A stretch of DNA of 64,000 nucleotides, taken from NCBI GenBank assembly GCA_964451415.1, contig CAYVHU010000015.1, forward strand, positions 1-64,000. The letters are read 5' to 3'. The notes beneath the pieces were generated by a model. That model was given only the letters and a program-made list of their open reading frames with translations. It was not told where the DNA came from and did not search any database. The position numbers and the translations under genes are program-made. How positions within the stretch are numbered: the first letter of the stretch is position 1; every line of letters starts with the position of its first letter. Below are positions 26,934-35,185 of this stretch, in pieces. The DNA comes from CAYVHU01 sp964451415. Its GTDB lineage: Bacteria; Pseudomonadota; Alphaproteobacteria; Rhodospirillales; Magnetovibrionaceae.

Positions 26934-27239
26934 ATGGGATTGTTCAGCAGAAAGAAGGCCAAGGAAAAAACGACCGACGCACATGAAGTCACACTCAGCG
27001 ACGGAACCGTCGTCACCGTCACGATCAGCGTGGATTGCCTCGGTGACAGTTGCCCGCGCCCGCAGTTGATGACCAAGAAGGCGGTGCGCGAAATCGATGT
27101 CGGCCATGTGGTCGAAGTCATGATCGACAACCCGTCATCCGTCGAGGCCCTGCCGCCCATGTGCGACGACCTGGGCGTGACGCACCTTGAAACCATCAAA
27201 AATCCACGCTGCTGGAAAGTCTACCTGCGCAAGGATTGA
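26934..27239 (+). CDS. tusA: TusA-family sulfur carrier protein
   Basis: The 101-residue product contains the TusA/SirA motif SCPRPQLMTKKAV, where the Cys of CPxP carries persulfide sulfur. It has an N-terminal extension (about 25 residues with a basic KKAKEK stretch) beyond usual TusA length, which may help it dock at the membrane. ATG 26934 follows GGAGAAACCC. It is placed between the transporter genes and the rhodanese and DsrE genes, consistent with cytoplasmic sulfur relay. Confidence 0.92.
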   Translation: MGLFSRKKAKEKTTDAHEVTLSDGTVVTVTISVDCLGDSCPRPQLMTKKAVREIDVGHVVEVMIDNPSSVEALPPMCDDLGVTHLETIKNPRCWKVYLRKD

Positions 27240-27249
27240 GGAGACGGCC

Positions 27250-27453
27250 ATGGCAAAGATCATCATGGATATTTACGCCCTCATGGCGCTGGTCATCACG
27301 CTCGCAGGATTGGCGTGGATGCTGATTGCACCGCCCCAAAGCCTGCGCGCCGACAGAGACGGCGTCGCGTACTTCACGCCTTCGGTCATCCAGCCGGAAA
27401 CCGGGAAAGACGTCAGCGTCAACGATCTGATCAAGAATTATCGCGGCGATTGA
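27250..27453 (+). CDS. Mini membrane protein of the sulfur operon (67 aa)
   Basis: The product has one membrane helix (about residues 8-28) and a soluble tail with SVNDLIKNYRGD. ATG 27250 has GAGGAGACGGCC upstream. I recognise no family. The tail motif VSVNDLIKNY resembles VSVSKLMDYY in the 90-residue protein encoded 110 bp later, so the two may bind the same partner. The eleven-base spacing from tusA makes membership of the operon nearly certain. Confidence 0.75.
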   Translation: MAKIIMDIYALMALVITLAGLAWMLIAPPQSLRADRDGVAYFTPSVIQPETGKDVSVNDLIKNYRGD

Positions 27454-27464
27454 AGGAGCAAAAA

Positions 27465-27551
27465 ATGGATTTGGAAACGATTGCACAAGGCCTTTTGTTC
27501 GTGCTCGCGTTCGCCATGATGTACATCGCTTTTCTCAAGGACACGTTATGA
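27465..27551 (+). CDS. 28-residue transmembrane peptide
   Basis: The tiny product MDLETIAQGLLFVLAFAMMY and on to LKDTL is almost entirely one membrane helix. Its ATG has a perfect AAGGAG five bases upstream, and it lies 11 bp after one gene and 15 bp before the next. The ribosome-binding site and spacing support translation. It resembles small subunits that stabilise membrane complexes. Confidence 0.65.
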   Translation: MDLETIAQGLLFVLAFAMMYIAFLKDTL

Positions 27552-27566
27552 GCGGAGACCCGAACC

Positions 27567-27839
27567 ATGGTTAGAACCAACATCGTGTTTTGCTGCGGAT
27601 TGGTATTGGCCTCACTGGCGATTGCCTGGCTGGCCTTCCCCTACGCGGCCATGTCCCCGCAAGAGGTCGCCTTCGCCGAGACGCCGCAGCCAGCGGAAAA
27701 TCTGCCGCCGGTCAACGTCGGCGGAGGCTTTGGTAAAGTGTCGGTCTCAAAGTTGATGGACTATTACATCGAAAACCCGCCGGCGCCGCCCGAACCCGGC
27801 GTACTTGCGGCGCCGAAAATCCACATGGGGGGGTGCTGA
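27567..27839 (+). CDS. Membrane-anchored 90-residue protein with C-terminal MGGC
   Basis: The product has a membrane segment (residues about 5-25, with two Cys, VFCCGLV) and a Pro-rich soluble part containing VSVSKLMDYYIENPPAPP, ending in HMGGC. The terminal Cys could bind or carry sulfur. No family is recognised. It is followed after one base by the rhodanese-fold gene. Placement suggests it is part of a membrane sulfur-handling complex. Confidence 0.7.
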   Translation: MVRTNIVFCCGLVLASLAIAWLAFPYAAMSPQEVAFAETPQPAENLPPVNVGGGFGKVSVSKLMDYYIENPPAPPEPGVLAAPKIHMGGC

Positions 27840-27840
27840 G

Positions 27841-28413
27841 GTGAGGCCGCGGCCATCCTTGAAACGTCTAGCGTGGGGACTTGTCCTTGCGGCGGCGAGC
27901 GTCGCCACCACGGCCATGGCCGGCGGGATCGAACGCCTTGATCGTTTGCCCGCGGCACCTTCAGCAAAAACAAAGGTCATTACGGTCGATCTGCGCGATG
28001 AAACGGCCTGCGAACGCGCCTCTCTGCCCGGGGCCAGGTGCCTCCCGGCTTCGTCCCTCTTTGATGAAACAACCCGTCCGCTGCCATTTTTAGCCCTGCG
28101 CTGGCTGCTGGGGACGATCGGTCTAACGGGCCGCGAAAGCGTCGTCTTGTACGCCGATCATAAAAACGCAGCCTGGGCCGCCGCCGGGCTGCTGTATCTG
28201 GCGGGACAGAAAAACGTCGCGGTCTTGGATGGCAGCGCCGTGAGCCTGAAGGAGCCGGGACAGCCGCGCAGCTTTAGCCGAGAGGCCGTATACACCGCCC
28301 CCATGCGCGACACCTTGATCCGTCTTGGAAATTCCCAACAAACGCTGGGGGCGCAATTGGCGGCGTTTGCGCGCGGCAATGTTAAAGCCATCACCATCGC
28401 GCGCCCGAATTGA
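27841..28413 (+). CDS. Secreted rhodanese-fold protein lacking catalytic Cys
   Basis: The product of about 190 residues begins at GTG 27841 with a signal peptide ending near AMAGG. The rhodanese fold is suggested by VITVDLRDE, LPGARCLPAS, and ESVVLYADHKNAAWAAAGLL, which aligns with the active-site loop. That loop has no Cys where active rhodaneses have one, so it is probably a binding or structural member. It lies in the periplasm, opposite the cytoplasmic TusA and DsrE proteins. Confidence 0.65.
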   Translation: MRPRPSLKRLAWGLVLAAASVATTAMAGGIERLDRLPAAPSAKTKVITVDLRDETACERASLPGARCLPASSLFDETTRPLPFLALRWLLGTIGLTGRESVVLYADHKNAAWAAAGLLYLAGQKNVAVLDGSAVSLKEPGQPRSFSREAVYTAPMRDTLIRLGNSQQTLGAQLAAFARGNVKAITIARPN

Positions 28414-28442
28414 ACTGATTTGCGAAGGAAGACACAACCGAT

Positions 28443-28733
28443 ATGGACGTATTGCTACACATCACCGCCGCCCAGGCCGCTCCCATTGCGGGGGCGCTTG
28501 GCCGCGCCTTCAGCGCGCAGGGCGCGACATGGGCCTGTTTTCTCACCAACGACGGCGTCAAGGTTCTGGACGATGAAGCCTTCAACGCCGCGCGGACGGG
28601 GGCCATGCGGGTCGCGGTGTGTGAAAAGTCCTGGGATATCCACATGGCGGGGCGCGACTGCCCGGTGGAACGCGGCTCACAAACGGTGAACTCGGGACTC
28701 ATGGCCGAGGCCGCGCGGGTCGTCAGCCTGTAG
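28443..28733 (+). CDS. DsrE-like sulfur relay protein 1
   Basis: The 96-residue product has the small alpha/beta fold of DsrE/TusD proteins: VLLHITAAQA at the start, VAVCEKSWDIHM with the candidate catalytic Cys60, and a C-terminal ARVVSL strand. Cys32 and Cys74 are additional. ATG 28443 follows AAGGAAG. It is probably cytoplasmic and exchanges persulfide with TusA. Confidence 0.7.
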   Translation: MDVLLHITAAQAAPIAGALGRAFSAQGATWACFLTNDGVKVLDDEAFNAARTGAMRVAVCEKSWDIHMAGRDCPVERGSQTVNSGLMAEAARVVSL

Positions 28734-28741
28734 GAGGGGAA

Positions 28742-29020
28742 ATGAATACAAAACACATTCTCGTACTGGCACGACGCGATCACACCGAAGCCATGCGCGT
28801 GGCTGCGGGCCTGACCATTTGCGGCCACGAAATCCGGCTGGTGTTCATGCGCGAAGCGGTGGCCGATACCGAGGCCAACGCCGAACAGGCGGAGTTGTTG
28901 GAGCTTTGCGACATCGAACCCGAAACCACGCTCAAGGAAATGGCCGACGACGTTCCGTTTTTAAACACCGAAACGCTAGGCCGGGCGATCGCCGATGCCG
29001 CGTTGGTCGTAAACCTTTGA
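28742..29020 (+). CDS. DsrE-like sulfur relay protein 2
   Basis: The 92-residue product reads HILVLARRDHTEAMRVAAGL at the start and ends ADAALVVNL, resembling the DsrE fold, with Cys in LTICGHEI and LELCDIEP. AGGAGGGGAA precedes the ATG. It lies nine bases after its paralogue. It probably forms a mixed complex with the neighbouring small proteins, as DsrEFH subunits do. Confidence 0.6.
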   Translation: MNTKHILVLARRDHTEAMRVAAGLTICGHEIRLVFMREAVADTEANAEQAELLELCDIEPETTLKEMADDVPFLNTETLGRAIADAALVVNL

Positions 29021-29047
29021 ATCAACATCGAAATAAAAACAAAGCTC

Positions 29048-29236
29048 ATGATTATTCTTGAATTGAAAACAGGCCTGTTTCCCGACGCCGAAAGCGTAAC
29101 CGCCGCCGTGCAATCTCTCAATGGCACACACACGGTGGAACGCCTGGACGTCACAGGTCTGACACAAGACGACAAAGAAGGCTGGGCAAGGGTGGCAACC
29201 GCCATTTTAACGGCCGAACTGGTCGTAACGCTTTAG
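29048..29236 (+). CDS. Small DsrE/DsrH-like protein (62 aa)
   Basis: The product has no Cys and ends TAELVVTL, echoing the VVSL and VVNL ends of its two neighbours. At 62 residues it is shorter than usual DsrH (about 95), so it may be a structural third subunit. The ribosome-binding site is weak. It sits within the operon, 27 bp after the previous gene. Confidence 0.55.
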   Translation: MIILELKTGLFPDAESVTAAVQSLNGTHTVERLDVTGLTQDDKEGWARVATAILTAELVVTL

Positions 29237-29285
29237 CGGAACCATCCGCGAAAGCAATCTGGGGTCGAAAAAGGGAGGACCTGTA

Positions 29286-30239
29286 ATGACAAAAGCATTA
29301 TGTAACATCAAAACGTGGATAGGCGTCGTCGTGATCGCGGTGGCGTTCAGTGTGGTCGGAACGCAGGCGTTTGCAGCCCAACCGCTGGTAGACGTGAATT
29401 GGGTCAAGGCCAACGCCGGCAAGCCCGGCGTCGTCATCATTGACGCCCGCGGGAAAACCGCTTATTTGCGCGGCCATATTCCGGGTGCGCTCAACACCAA
29501 CTACGGCAAGGACGGCTGGCGCGTCAAGAAAGACGGCGTTCCGGGCATGTTTCCCGCCAATCCCGCGAAATTGATCAAACTCATCGGCAATCTGGGTGTC
29601 GACGACGCCACCCACGTCGTTCTGGTAGCGCCGGGAAACAACGCGTCCGACATGGGGATCGCGACGCGCATGTACTGGACCTTCAAGGTTCTGGGCCATG
29701 ACAACCTGTCGATCCTCAACGGCGGCATGAAAGCGTACTTGGCAGCCGTGGACAAGAAAGGAAAACCCACCAATCCACTGCAAAAAGGTGTCGTCAAAGT
29801 CAGCCCCAAGGTCTTCAAGGCATCGTTGCGCAAGGATATGCTGATCAACGCGACCGATGTCAAAGCCGCCATGAACAAGGGCGAACCCTTGGTCGATAAC
29901 CGTACTTCGGACCAATATCTCGGCGTCAACCGCCATCCGAAAGCCAAAGCCTACGGCACCATTCCGGGCGCCATCAATCTGCCGGAAAACTGGGTGACCA
30001 AAAACAACGGCGGTGTCTTTCGCGGTAAAAAATCGCTGGAAAAACTGTATGCCATCGCCAAGGTTCCGACCAGCGGCGCGCAGATCAATTTCTGCAACAC
30101 CGGGCACTGGGCTTCCATCGGCTGGTTCGCGTCATCTGAAATCCTGGGCAACAAGAACGCCCAGATGTACGATGGATCCATGTTGGACTGGACCTACAAA
30201 GGTCTGAAGACGCAAATCAAAATCAACGCCAACTCTTAA
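29286..30239 (+). CDS. Secreted two-domain rhodanese (sulfurtransferase)
   Basis: The 317-residue product has a signal peptide ending near AFAAQPL, an inactive N-terminal rhodanese domain (VVIIDARGKTAYLRGHIPGA) and a C-terminal active domain with the nucleophile Cys in INFCNTGHWASIGWF. GGGAGGACCTGTA precedes the ATG. It probably moves sulfane sulfur from thiosulfate or thiols in the periplasm, feeding the YeeE/YedE transporter. It follows the DsrE-like genes directly. Confidence 0.92.
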   Translation: MTKALCNIKTWIGVVVIAVAFSVVGTQAFAAQPLVDVNWVKANAGKPGVVIIDARGKTAYLRGHIPGALNTNYGKDGWRVKKDGVPGMFPANPAKLIKLIGNLGVDDATHVVLVAPGNNASDMGIATRMYWTFKVLGHDNLSILNGGMKAYLAAVDKKGKPTNPLQKGVVKVSPKVFKASLRKDMLINATDVKAAMNKGEPLVDNRTSDQYLGVNRHPKAKAYGTIPGAINLPENWVTKNNGGVFRGKKSLEKLYAIAKVPTSGAQINFCNTGHWASIGWFASSEILGNKNAQMYDGSMLDWTYKGLKTQIKINANS

Positions 30240-30256
30240 ATCCCATGGGGTGAAGT

Positions 30257-30937
30257 ATGGCGCTTACGCGCCTTATCCATATTGTCCACTCAACGCAGAG
30301 CGCGGTGCAAATTTGCATCGCGCTCGTCGTTGTGGGGATGGCGCTTACGCCTGCGCCGCTACGCGCCGCCGACGCCCCAAACGAACGCCAACTGGCGGCG
30401 GAACTGCGTATTGTGCGCGCCGACGTGATGCGGCTCGACACACGGACCTTGCCACCGCTCCACCGCCAAGGTCTGCGCCAGCGCATCGCAGGCGCGCTCG
30501 GCGTGCTGCCGTGGCTGCTGCGCCTGGGTTCGGATAAAAAGGGCGCGGACGCCGTACGCGTCTGGCAGGAAAAACCCCTGGACACCGCGGCGAAACGTGC
30601 GCGTCTTGTGGCCCTGCTCACGCGCCTCGGCACCGCGCACCGCATCGATGTCGCCTATTTCAAGGCCCTGCCCGACACTTCCGCCGCGCGCAACGAAGCA
30701 CGCGCCATTCACAACACCTATTGCGCGTCGTGCCATGATGGTGCGGGAAACGGCGATCCGGGTCTTGCACGGCCTGCACGCGATCTGTTCACCATGGCGC
30801 ACAGCGTCGATGCAAGCACATCCCTAGCGCGCCTCATCAATGGCATCAAAGGCGACGCCGCGATCCGCTTTGGCAACCCCCTGAGCGATGCCCGTCTCGC
30901 GGCGCTGTGGCGCTACTATCGCACGGGGCCACGGTAA
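30257..30937 (+). CDS. Periplasmic monoheme cytochrome c
   Basis: The 226-residue product has an N-terminal hydrophobic signal ending near LRAADAP, a basic helical region (residues about 40-150), then one heme site CASCH in NTYCASCHDGAGNGDPG. This is a class I cytochrome c domain with a long N-terminal extension. As the last gene of the sulfur operon it could accept electrons from sulfur oxidation. Its 3' end overlaps the convergent uxuA gene by 22 bp. Confidence 0.88.
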   Translation: MALTRLIHIVHSTQSAVQICIALVVVGMALTPAPLRAADAPNERQLAAELRIVRADVMRLDTRTLPPLHRQGLRQRIAGALGVLPWLLRLGSDKKGADAVRVWQEKPLDTAAKRARLVALLTRLGTAHRIDVAYFKALPDTSAARNEARAIHNTYCASCHDGAGNGDPGLARPARDLFTMAHSVDASTSLARLINGIKGDAAIRFGNPLSDARLAALWRYYRTGPR

Positions 30938-32124
30938 AGGAGCGCGGCCATGACGCCGCGGATTTCCGCCAGACCCTTGAGACGTCCGATGGCGGAATAA
31001 CCGGGGTTGACCCGTTTTGCGAGGTCGTCGAGCATCTGATGGCCGTGATCGGGACGCATGGGAATGGTGGCGTCGCTACGCCCCGCATCGACACGGCGTT
31101 GTTCTTCATCCAAAAGAGCACCGATCACGGCGATCATATCGATATCGCCCCCTAAATGATCGGACTCATGAAAGCTGCCGGGGTTTTCCGGCTCCCGCCG
31201 CGTTCCGCGCAGGTGGGCGAAATGAATTTTCGCCCCGAATTCGTGCACCATGGCCACCACATCGTTGTCGGCGCGTACCCCGAAGGTCCCCGCGCACAAG
31301 GTCAGGCCGTTGGCGGGACTGTCGATGTGGCCCAGGATACGCCGCACGTCATCGGCCGTACACACCGCGCGCGGCAGACCCAGAAGCGAAAACGGCGGGT
31401 CGTCGGGATGGATGCAGAGCCTTATGCCGAGGTCCTGGGCAACCGGCACGACGGCGTCGAGAAAGGCAAACAGGTTATCGCGCAATGCCTTTGAACCCAT
31501 CTTCGAAAACCGGGCGAAGGCGGCGCAGAAACTGTCGAGGTTGTGGGCATCCGTCATGCGTCCGGGTAACCCTGCGATGATGTTGCGCGTGAGCAGGCGC
31601 ATTTCGTCTTCATCCATAGCCGCAAACACGCTCTCGGCGCGACGCCACGCATCGGCACTGTAATCCGCCGCCGCACCCTTGCGCTTCAAGATGAACAGAT
31701 CGAATGCGGCGAAACGATCCGCATCGAAACGCAACGCCGTCGCACCGCTCGCCAACCGATAGGCGAGATCGGTGCGCGTCCAGTCGATGACCGGCATAAA
31801 ATTGTAGCAAACCCGCTCAATCGCACATGCGGCAAGGTTGCGCAGCGTGTTGCAAAAGGCCTCGATATAACGCGCACACCCCGGCGCACCGCGTTTGATG
31901 TCGTCGTGCACGGGCACGCTTTCCACCACCGCCCAGCGCAACTTTGTCAGGCCTGCGGGCGCGGTTTCGATCAAAGTCTTGCGGGCACGGATCGCTTCAA
32001 GCGGCCACGTCGCACCGATGGGGATGTCATGCAGGGCCGTGACTACGCCCGCAGCCCCCGCCTGACGAATGTGATCGAGGCTGACGGGATCGTCGGGACC
32101 ATACCAGCGCCAGGTCTGTTCCAT
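30916..32124 (-). CDS. uxuA: Mannonate dehydratase
   Basis: The 402-residue product matches UxuA: TWRWYGPDDPVSLDHIRQAG at the start, the metal-site CIHPDDPP, and GDIDMIAV plus RPDHGHQML at the end. It dehydrates D-mannonate to 2-keto-3-deoxygluconate. I chose ATG 32124, with GGGGGGGAG upstream. It is the last gene of the leftward hexuronate operon. Confidence 0.95.
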   Translation of the reverse strand: MEQTWRWYGPDDPVSLDHIRQAGAAGVVTALHDIPIGATWPLEAIRARKTLIETAPAGLTKLRWAVVESVPVHDDIKRGAPGCARYIEAFCNTLRNLAACAIERVCYNFMPVIDWTRTDLAYRLASGATALRFDADRFAAFDLFILKRKGAAADYSADAWRRAESVFAAMDEDEMRLLTRNIIAGLPGRMTDAHNLDSFCAAFARFSKMGSKALRDNLFAFLDAVVPVAQDLGIRLCIHPDDPPFSLLGLPRAVCTADDVRRILGHIDSPANGLTLCAGTFGVRADNDVVAMVHEFGAKIHFAHLRGTRREPENPGSFHESDHLGGDIDMIAVIGALLDEEQRRVDAGRSDATIPMRPDHGHQMLDDLAKRVNPGYSAIGRLKGLAEIRGVMAALLYRGPVR

Positions 32125-32129
32125 GGTTT

Positions 32130-33071
32130 TCACTCCCCCCCCAAGGCAGCACGCGGAATGATGGCGCCGTTATACATGATCACACGGCCTGCCAGACGAT
32201 TTCCATGCTCGCCGGCACTTCGCAAACCCAATCCGCCCATACGGGCGCCGAGGTACGCCGCGTTGAAGGCATCCCCGGCCGCCGTGGTGTCCAGCGGACG
32301 GTTCACGGGCTGTTCAGCCGGAACCTGAATTTCGCGGTCGTCATCGAAGACCAGGCAGCCCCGCGCACCGAGTTTTACCGCCCCTTCGCACACCCCCGCG
32401 CGGCGCAACCGCGCAACGGCATCTTCAGCCGTGGCGTCTGCGTACACGATCCGTTCATCGCTGAAAGTGACCAGCGCCACGGTGCTCACCGCCAGCACGG
32501 CGTCGAACGCAGCACGCGCCGCCGCCACATCCGGCCATCCCTGCGCCCGGTAGTTGCCGTCGAAAACCACCCGCGTGCCCCCTGCACGCGCCGCTTTCAA
32601 GGCTGCCACCAAGTCCCCGCGTTGCACATCATCAAGGATCGAAAGACTGATGCCGCTTAAGTAGATCCAATCGTACCGCTCAAGGGCGCCAAGCAGCACC
32701 GCACCGCTTTTGCCGCGCAGCATATCGCGCGCCGCAGCGTTTGAGCGGTAGTATTGAAACGTGCGTTCGCCCCGCTCATCGGTGCGGATCAGGTACAAAC
32801 CCGCTGTGCGACCGGGCAAACGCGCGGTATGGTTCATGCCCACGCCCTCGGCACACAGAAAATCACGCATCTCTTCGCTGTAGGGATCGTCGCCAAGGGC
32901 GCTGAAATAGTCCACCACGCCATCGGCGCCGAGCAGCCGGGCCAGATAAACCGCCGTGTTGGCGCTGTCGCCGCCGAAGCCCATGGCGTACATGCGCGGG
33001 GCCTGCTCGCACATTTCGATCATACATTCCCCGATGCATGCGATGCGTTGAACCTTGCGTTCTTTCATCAT
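32130..33071 (-). CDS. kdgK: 2-keto-3-deoxygluconate kinase
   Basis: The 313-residue product is a PfkB-family kinase: MGFGGDSANTAVYLARLLGA near the N-terminus and the catalytic DTTAAGDAFNAAYL near the end. It phosphorylates KDG to KDPG. The start is ATG 33071 (ATGA overlap with kdgA) or the next codon 33068; a longer frame to 33242 lies inside kdgA. It continues directly into uxuA. Confidence 0.94.
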   Translation of the reverse strand: MMKERKVQRIACIGECMIEMCEQAPRMYAMGFGGDSANTAVYLARLLGADGVVDYFSALGDDPYSEEMRDFLCAEGVGMNHTARLPGRTAGLYLIRTDERGERTFQYYRSNAAARDMLRGKSGAVLLGALERYDWIYLSGISLSILDDVQRGDLVAALKAARAGGTRVVFDGNYRAQGWPDVAAARAAFDAVLAVSTVALVTFSDERIVYADATAEDAVARLRRAGVCEGAVKLGARGCLVFDDDREIQVPAEQPVNRPLDTTAAGDAFNAAYLGARMGGLGLRSAGEHGNRLAGRVIMYNGAIIPRAALGGE

Positions 33072-33706
33072 CGCAAATGATCCATGGCCGTGCGCGCCAT
33101 GTGTGCACGTTTCGCAATCGCGCCCCAATCCCGGGCCGCAACCAGTTCCTTCGGGGCCAGCCAGCTGCCGCCGACGGCAAACACGTTGTCGCGTTCCAGA
33201 TAGTCTGTAAAGTTGTCGATATTCACCCCCCCGGTGGGACAAAAACGCACATCGGGAAACAGCGGTGCCAGCGCGTTCAGCATGGACACGCCGCCGAGCG
33301 CGCCTGCAGGAAACAGCTTGAGCCTTTCCAGACCGGCTTCACGCGCGGCCATGACTTCGGAAACCGTCGCCACACCGGGCAGAAACGGGACCGCAAGTTC
33401 CGCCGCCGCATGGCTCAATTTTGCCGTCAGTCCCGGACTGACGGCGAAGGCTGCCCCCACATCACACGTGCGTGACAAACCGCCGGCATCGAGAACCGTG
33501 CCAATGCCGACCACGGCATGCGGAAAGGCGGCGATAATATCCCCGGCGGCCGCCAGCGCGACGTCGCTGCGCAACGTCACTTCCAGAACTGTGAGCCCGC
33601 CGTCAAGCAGAGCCCCCGCCAGGGGCACCGCGTCTTCACGACGCTCGATACGCAATACCGCGATCACGCTTTTGTCTTCGATCAGCCCGTCGATTTTCAA
33701 GGTCAT
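33068..33706 (-). CDS. kdgA: KDPG aldolase
   Basis: The 212-residue product has the Eda pattern: LEVTLRSDVAL with the catalytic Glu, LKLFPAGALGG with the Schiff-base Lys, and FCPTGGVNIDNF. It splits KDPG into pyruvate and glyceraldehyde 3-phosphate. ATG 33706 overlaps the uxuB stop as ATGA and follows GGGGAG. Confidence 0.95.
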   Translation of the reverse strand: MTLKIDGLIEDKSVIAVLRIERREDAVPLAGALLDGGLTVLEVTLRSDVALAAAGDIIAAFPHAVVGIGTVLDAGGLSRTCDVGAAFAVSPGLTAKLSHAAAELAVPFLPGVATVSEVMAAREAGLERLKLFPAGALGGVSMLNALAPLFPDVRFCPTGGVNIDNFTDYLERDNVFAVGGSWLAPKELVAARDWGAIAKRAHMARTAMDHLR

Positions 33707-35184
33707 GCGTTCACTCCCCATTGCGCCACCGCGGCACGCGCACCGCGACGATAAAGACCGTGCAACGCCCGTGTCACTTCGGTGCGAAATGCGACGTGTT
33801 TCGACAAATCATCGCCGAACACCTTCTGGATACGCACGATAGCATGTGCATAGCCGACAATATCTCCGTTGTGGGCGTCGGCAATGGCCCGCAATTCGTC
33901 GGCCATGGGGTCGCTCACGGCAATGGGATTGCCATTTTCATCGACGCCGGAGACATAACGCATCCACGCCGCAATGGCGAGCGCAACACGCCCGAACCCC
34001 TGTCCGCGCGCCATACACGCGCGCACGGTACTCAGCAGGCGTTGCGGCAGTTTCTGTGAACCGTCCATGGCGATTTGGGCCGTACGATGATGAAGGGCCG
34101 GATTATGAAACCGTTCGATGAGGCGATCCTTGTAGGCCTCGATATCGGTTCCCGGCGCAATGTGCAGGCCCGGCGTGACCTCCTCGTCCATCATGGCCCT
34201 CACGAACAGCGCATACGCCGCATTGTCCATGGCCTGGTGGATAAAATCGTAGCCCCCCAGAAACCCAAGGTACGCCAACGCCGAATGCGCCGCATTGAGA
34301 AGACGCAGCTTCATTTCTTCGAACGGCTTCACATCGGCGGTCATTTCCACCCCGACGTCTTCCCAGGCCGGACGCCCGGCGACGAAATCGTCTTCCACCA
34401 CCCACTGGGTGAAAGGCTCACTCACGACGGGCGCGGCGTCGTGAAGTCCCAAGGCGCGTGCGGTTTTTTCAATGTCTTCAGCCGTCGTCGCGGGCACGAT
34501 CCGGTCCACCATGGTGCACGGAAACGTGACATGGCGTTCGATCCACGCGCTGAGATTTTCATCACGCAACCGGGCGAAGGCAAGCACAACGTTTTTCAAA
34601 GACGTGCCGTTGGCCGGAAGATTGTCGCAACACAGCAACGTAAACGCCCCTATGGCAAGGGCATGACGCCGCGCCAGGGCCTCGACCACGAAGCCGTGCA
34701 TGGTGCGTGGCGTATGGGGATTGGCAAGGTCGTGCACGATGTCAGGATGTTCCGCCATCAACGCACCCGTCGCGGGATCGCGCAAATAGCCTTTTTCGGT
34801 GATGGTCATGGACACGATACGCGTCGCAGGGGCGCTCATCTTTAAAAGCACGGCACGGGGATCTTCCGGCGCAACCAGGACCTTTTTCACCGCCCCGATA
34901 ATACGCAAGGTTTCGCCCGCCGCACCGCGCTCCACAGATGTGTAAAGGCAGTCCTGCGGGGCCAGACGATCCCGAACGTCACCGCTGCGCAAAGAGACGC
35001 CGACGATACCCCAGCCGCCATCCCCCCTGGCCAGAATGTCGTCCGTATAGACCGCTTGATGGGCACGGTGAAAGGCCCCTAACCCCAAATGCACAATGCC
35101 AATTTCAACCCCATCGCGGTCATACTGCGGGCGGCGAATGCCCTGTGGAAGCTCAGCAAGGGTTGCGGAAGATAAACGCTTCAT
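33703..35184 (-). CDS. uxuB: Mannitol-dehydrogenase-family uronate reductase
   Basis: The 493-residue product has the family N-terminal Rossmann motif GIVHLGLGAFHRAHQA and the active-site region with KLRLLNAAHSALAYLG. It is probably fructuronate reductase (D-fructuronate to D-mannonate, NADH). Because the locus also holds an altronate dehydratase gene and no second reductase gene, it may also reduce tagaturonate. It starts one base after the dctM stop. Confidence 0.88.
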   Translation of the reverse strand: MKRLSSATLAELPQGIRRPQYDRDGVEIGIVHLGLGAFHRAHQAVYTDDILARGDGGWGIVGVSLRSGDVRDRLAPQDCLYTSVERGAAGETLRIIGAVKKVLVAPEDPRAVLLKMSAPATRIVSMTITEKGYLRDPATGALMAEHPDIVHDLANPHTPRTMHGFVVEALARRHALAIGAFTLLCCDNLPANGTSLKNVVLAFARLRDENLSAWIERHVTFPCTMVDRIVPATTAEDIEKTARALGLHDAAPVVSEPFTQWVVEDDFVAGRPAWEDVGVEMTADVKPFEEMKLRLLNAAHSALAYLGFLGGYDFIHQAMDNAAYALFVRAMMDEEVTPGLHIAPGTDIEAYKDRLIERFHNPALHHRTAQIAMDGSQKLPQRLLSTVRACMARGQGFGRVALAIAAWMRYVSGVDENGNPIAVSDPMADELRAIADAHNGDIVGYAHAIVRIQKVFGDDLSKHVAFRTEVTRALHGLYRRGARAAVAQWGVNA

Positions 35185-35185
35185 A

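Noticed and set aside
25661..26986. A 441-codon plus-strand frame across the YeeE genes
   Set aside because: It overlaps two transporter genes in another frame, is Arg/His-rich and has no hydrophobic pattern or motif.
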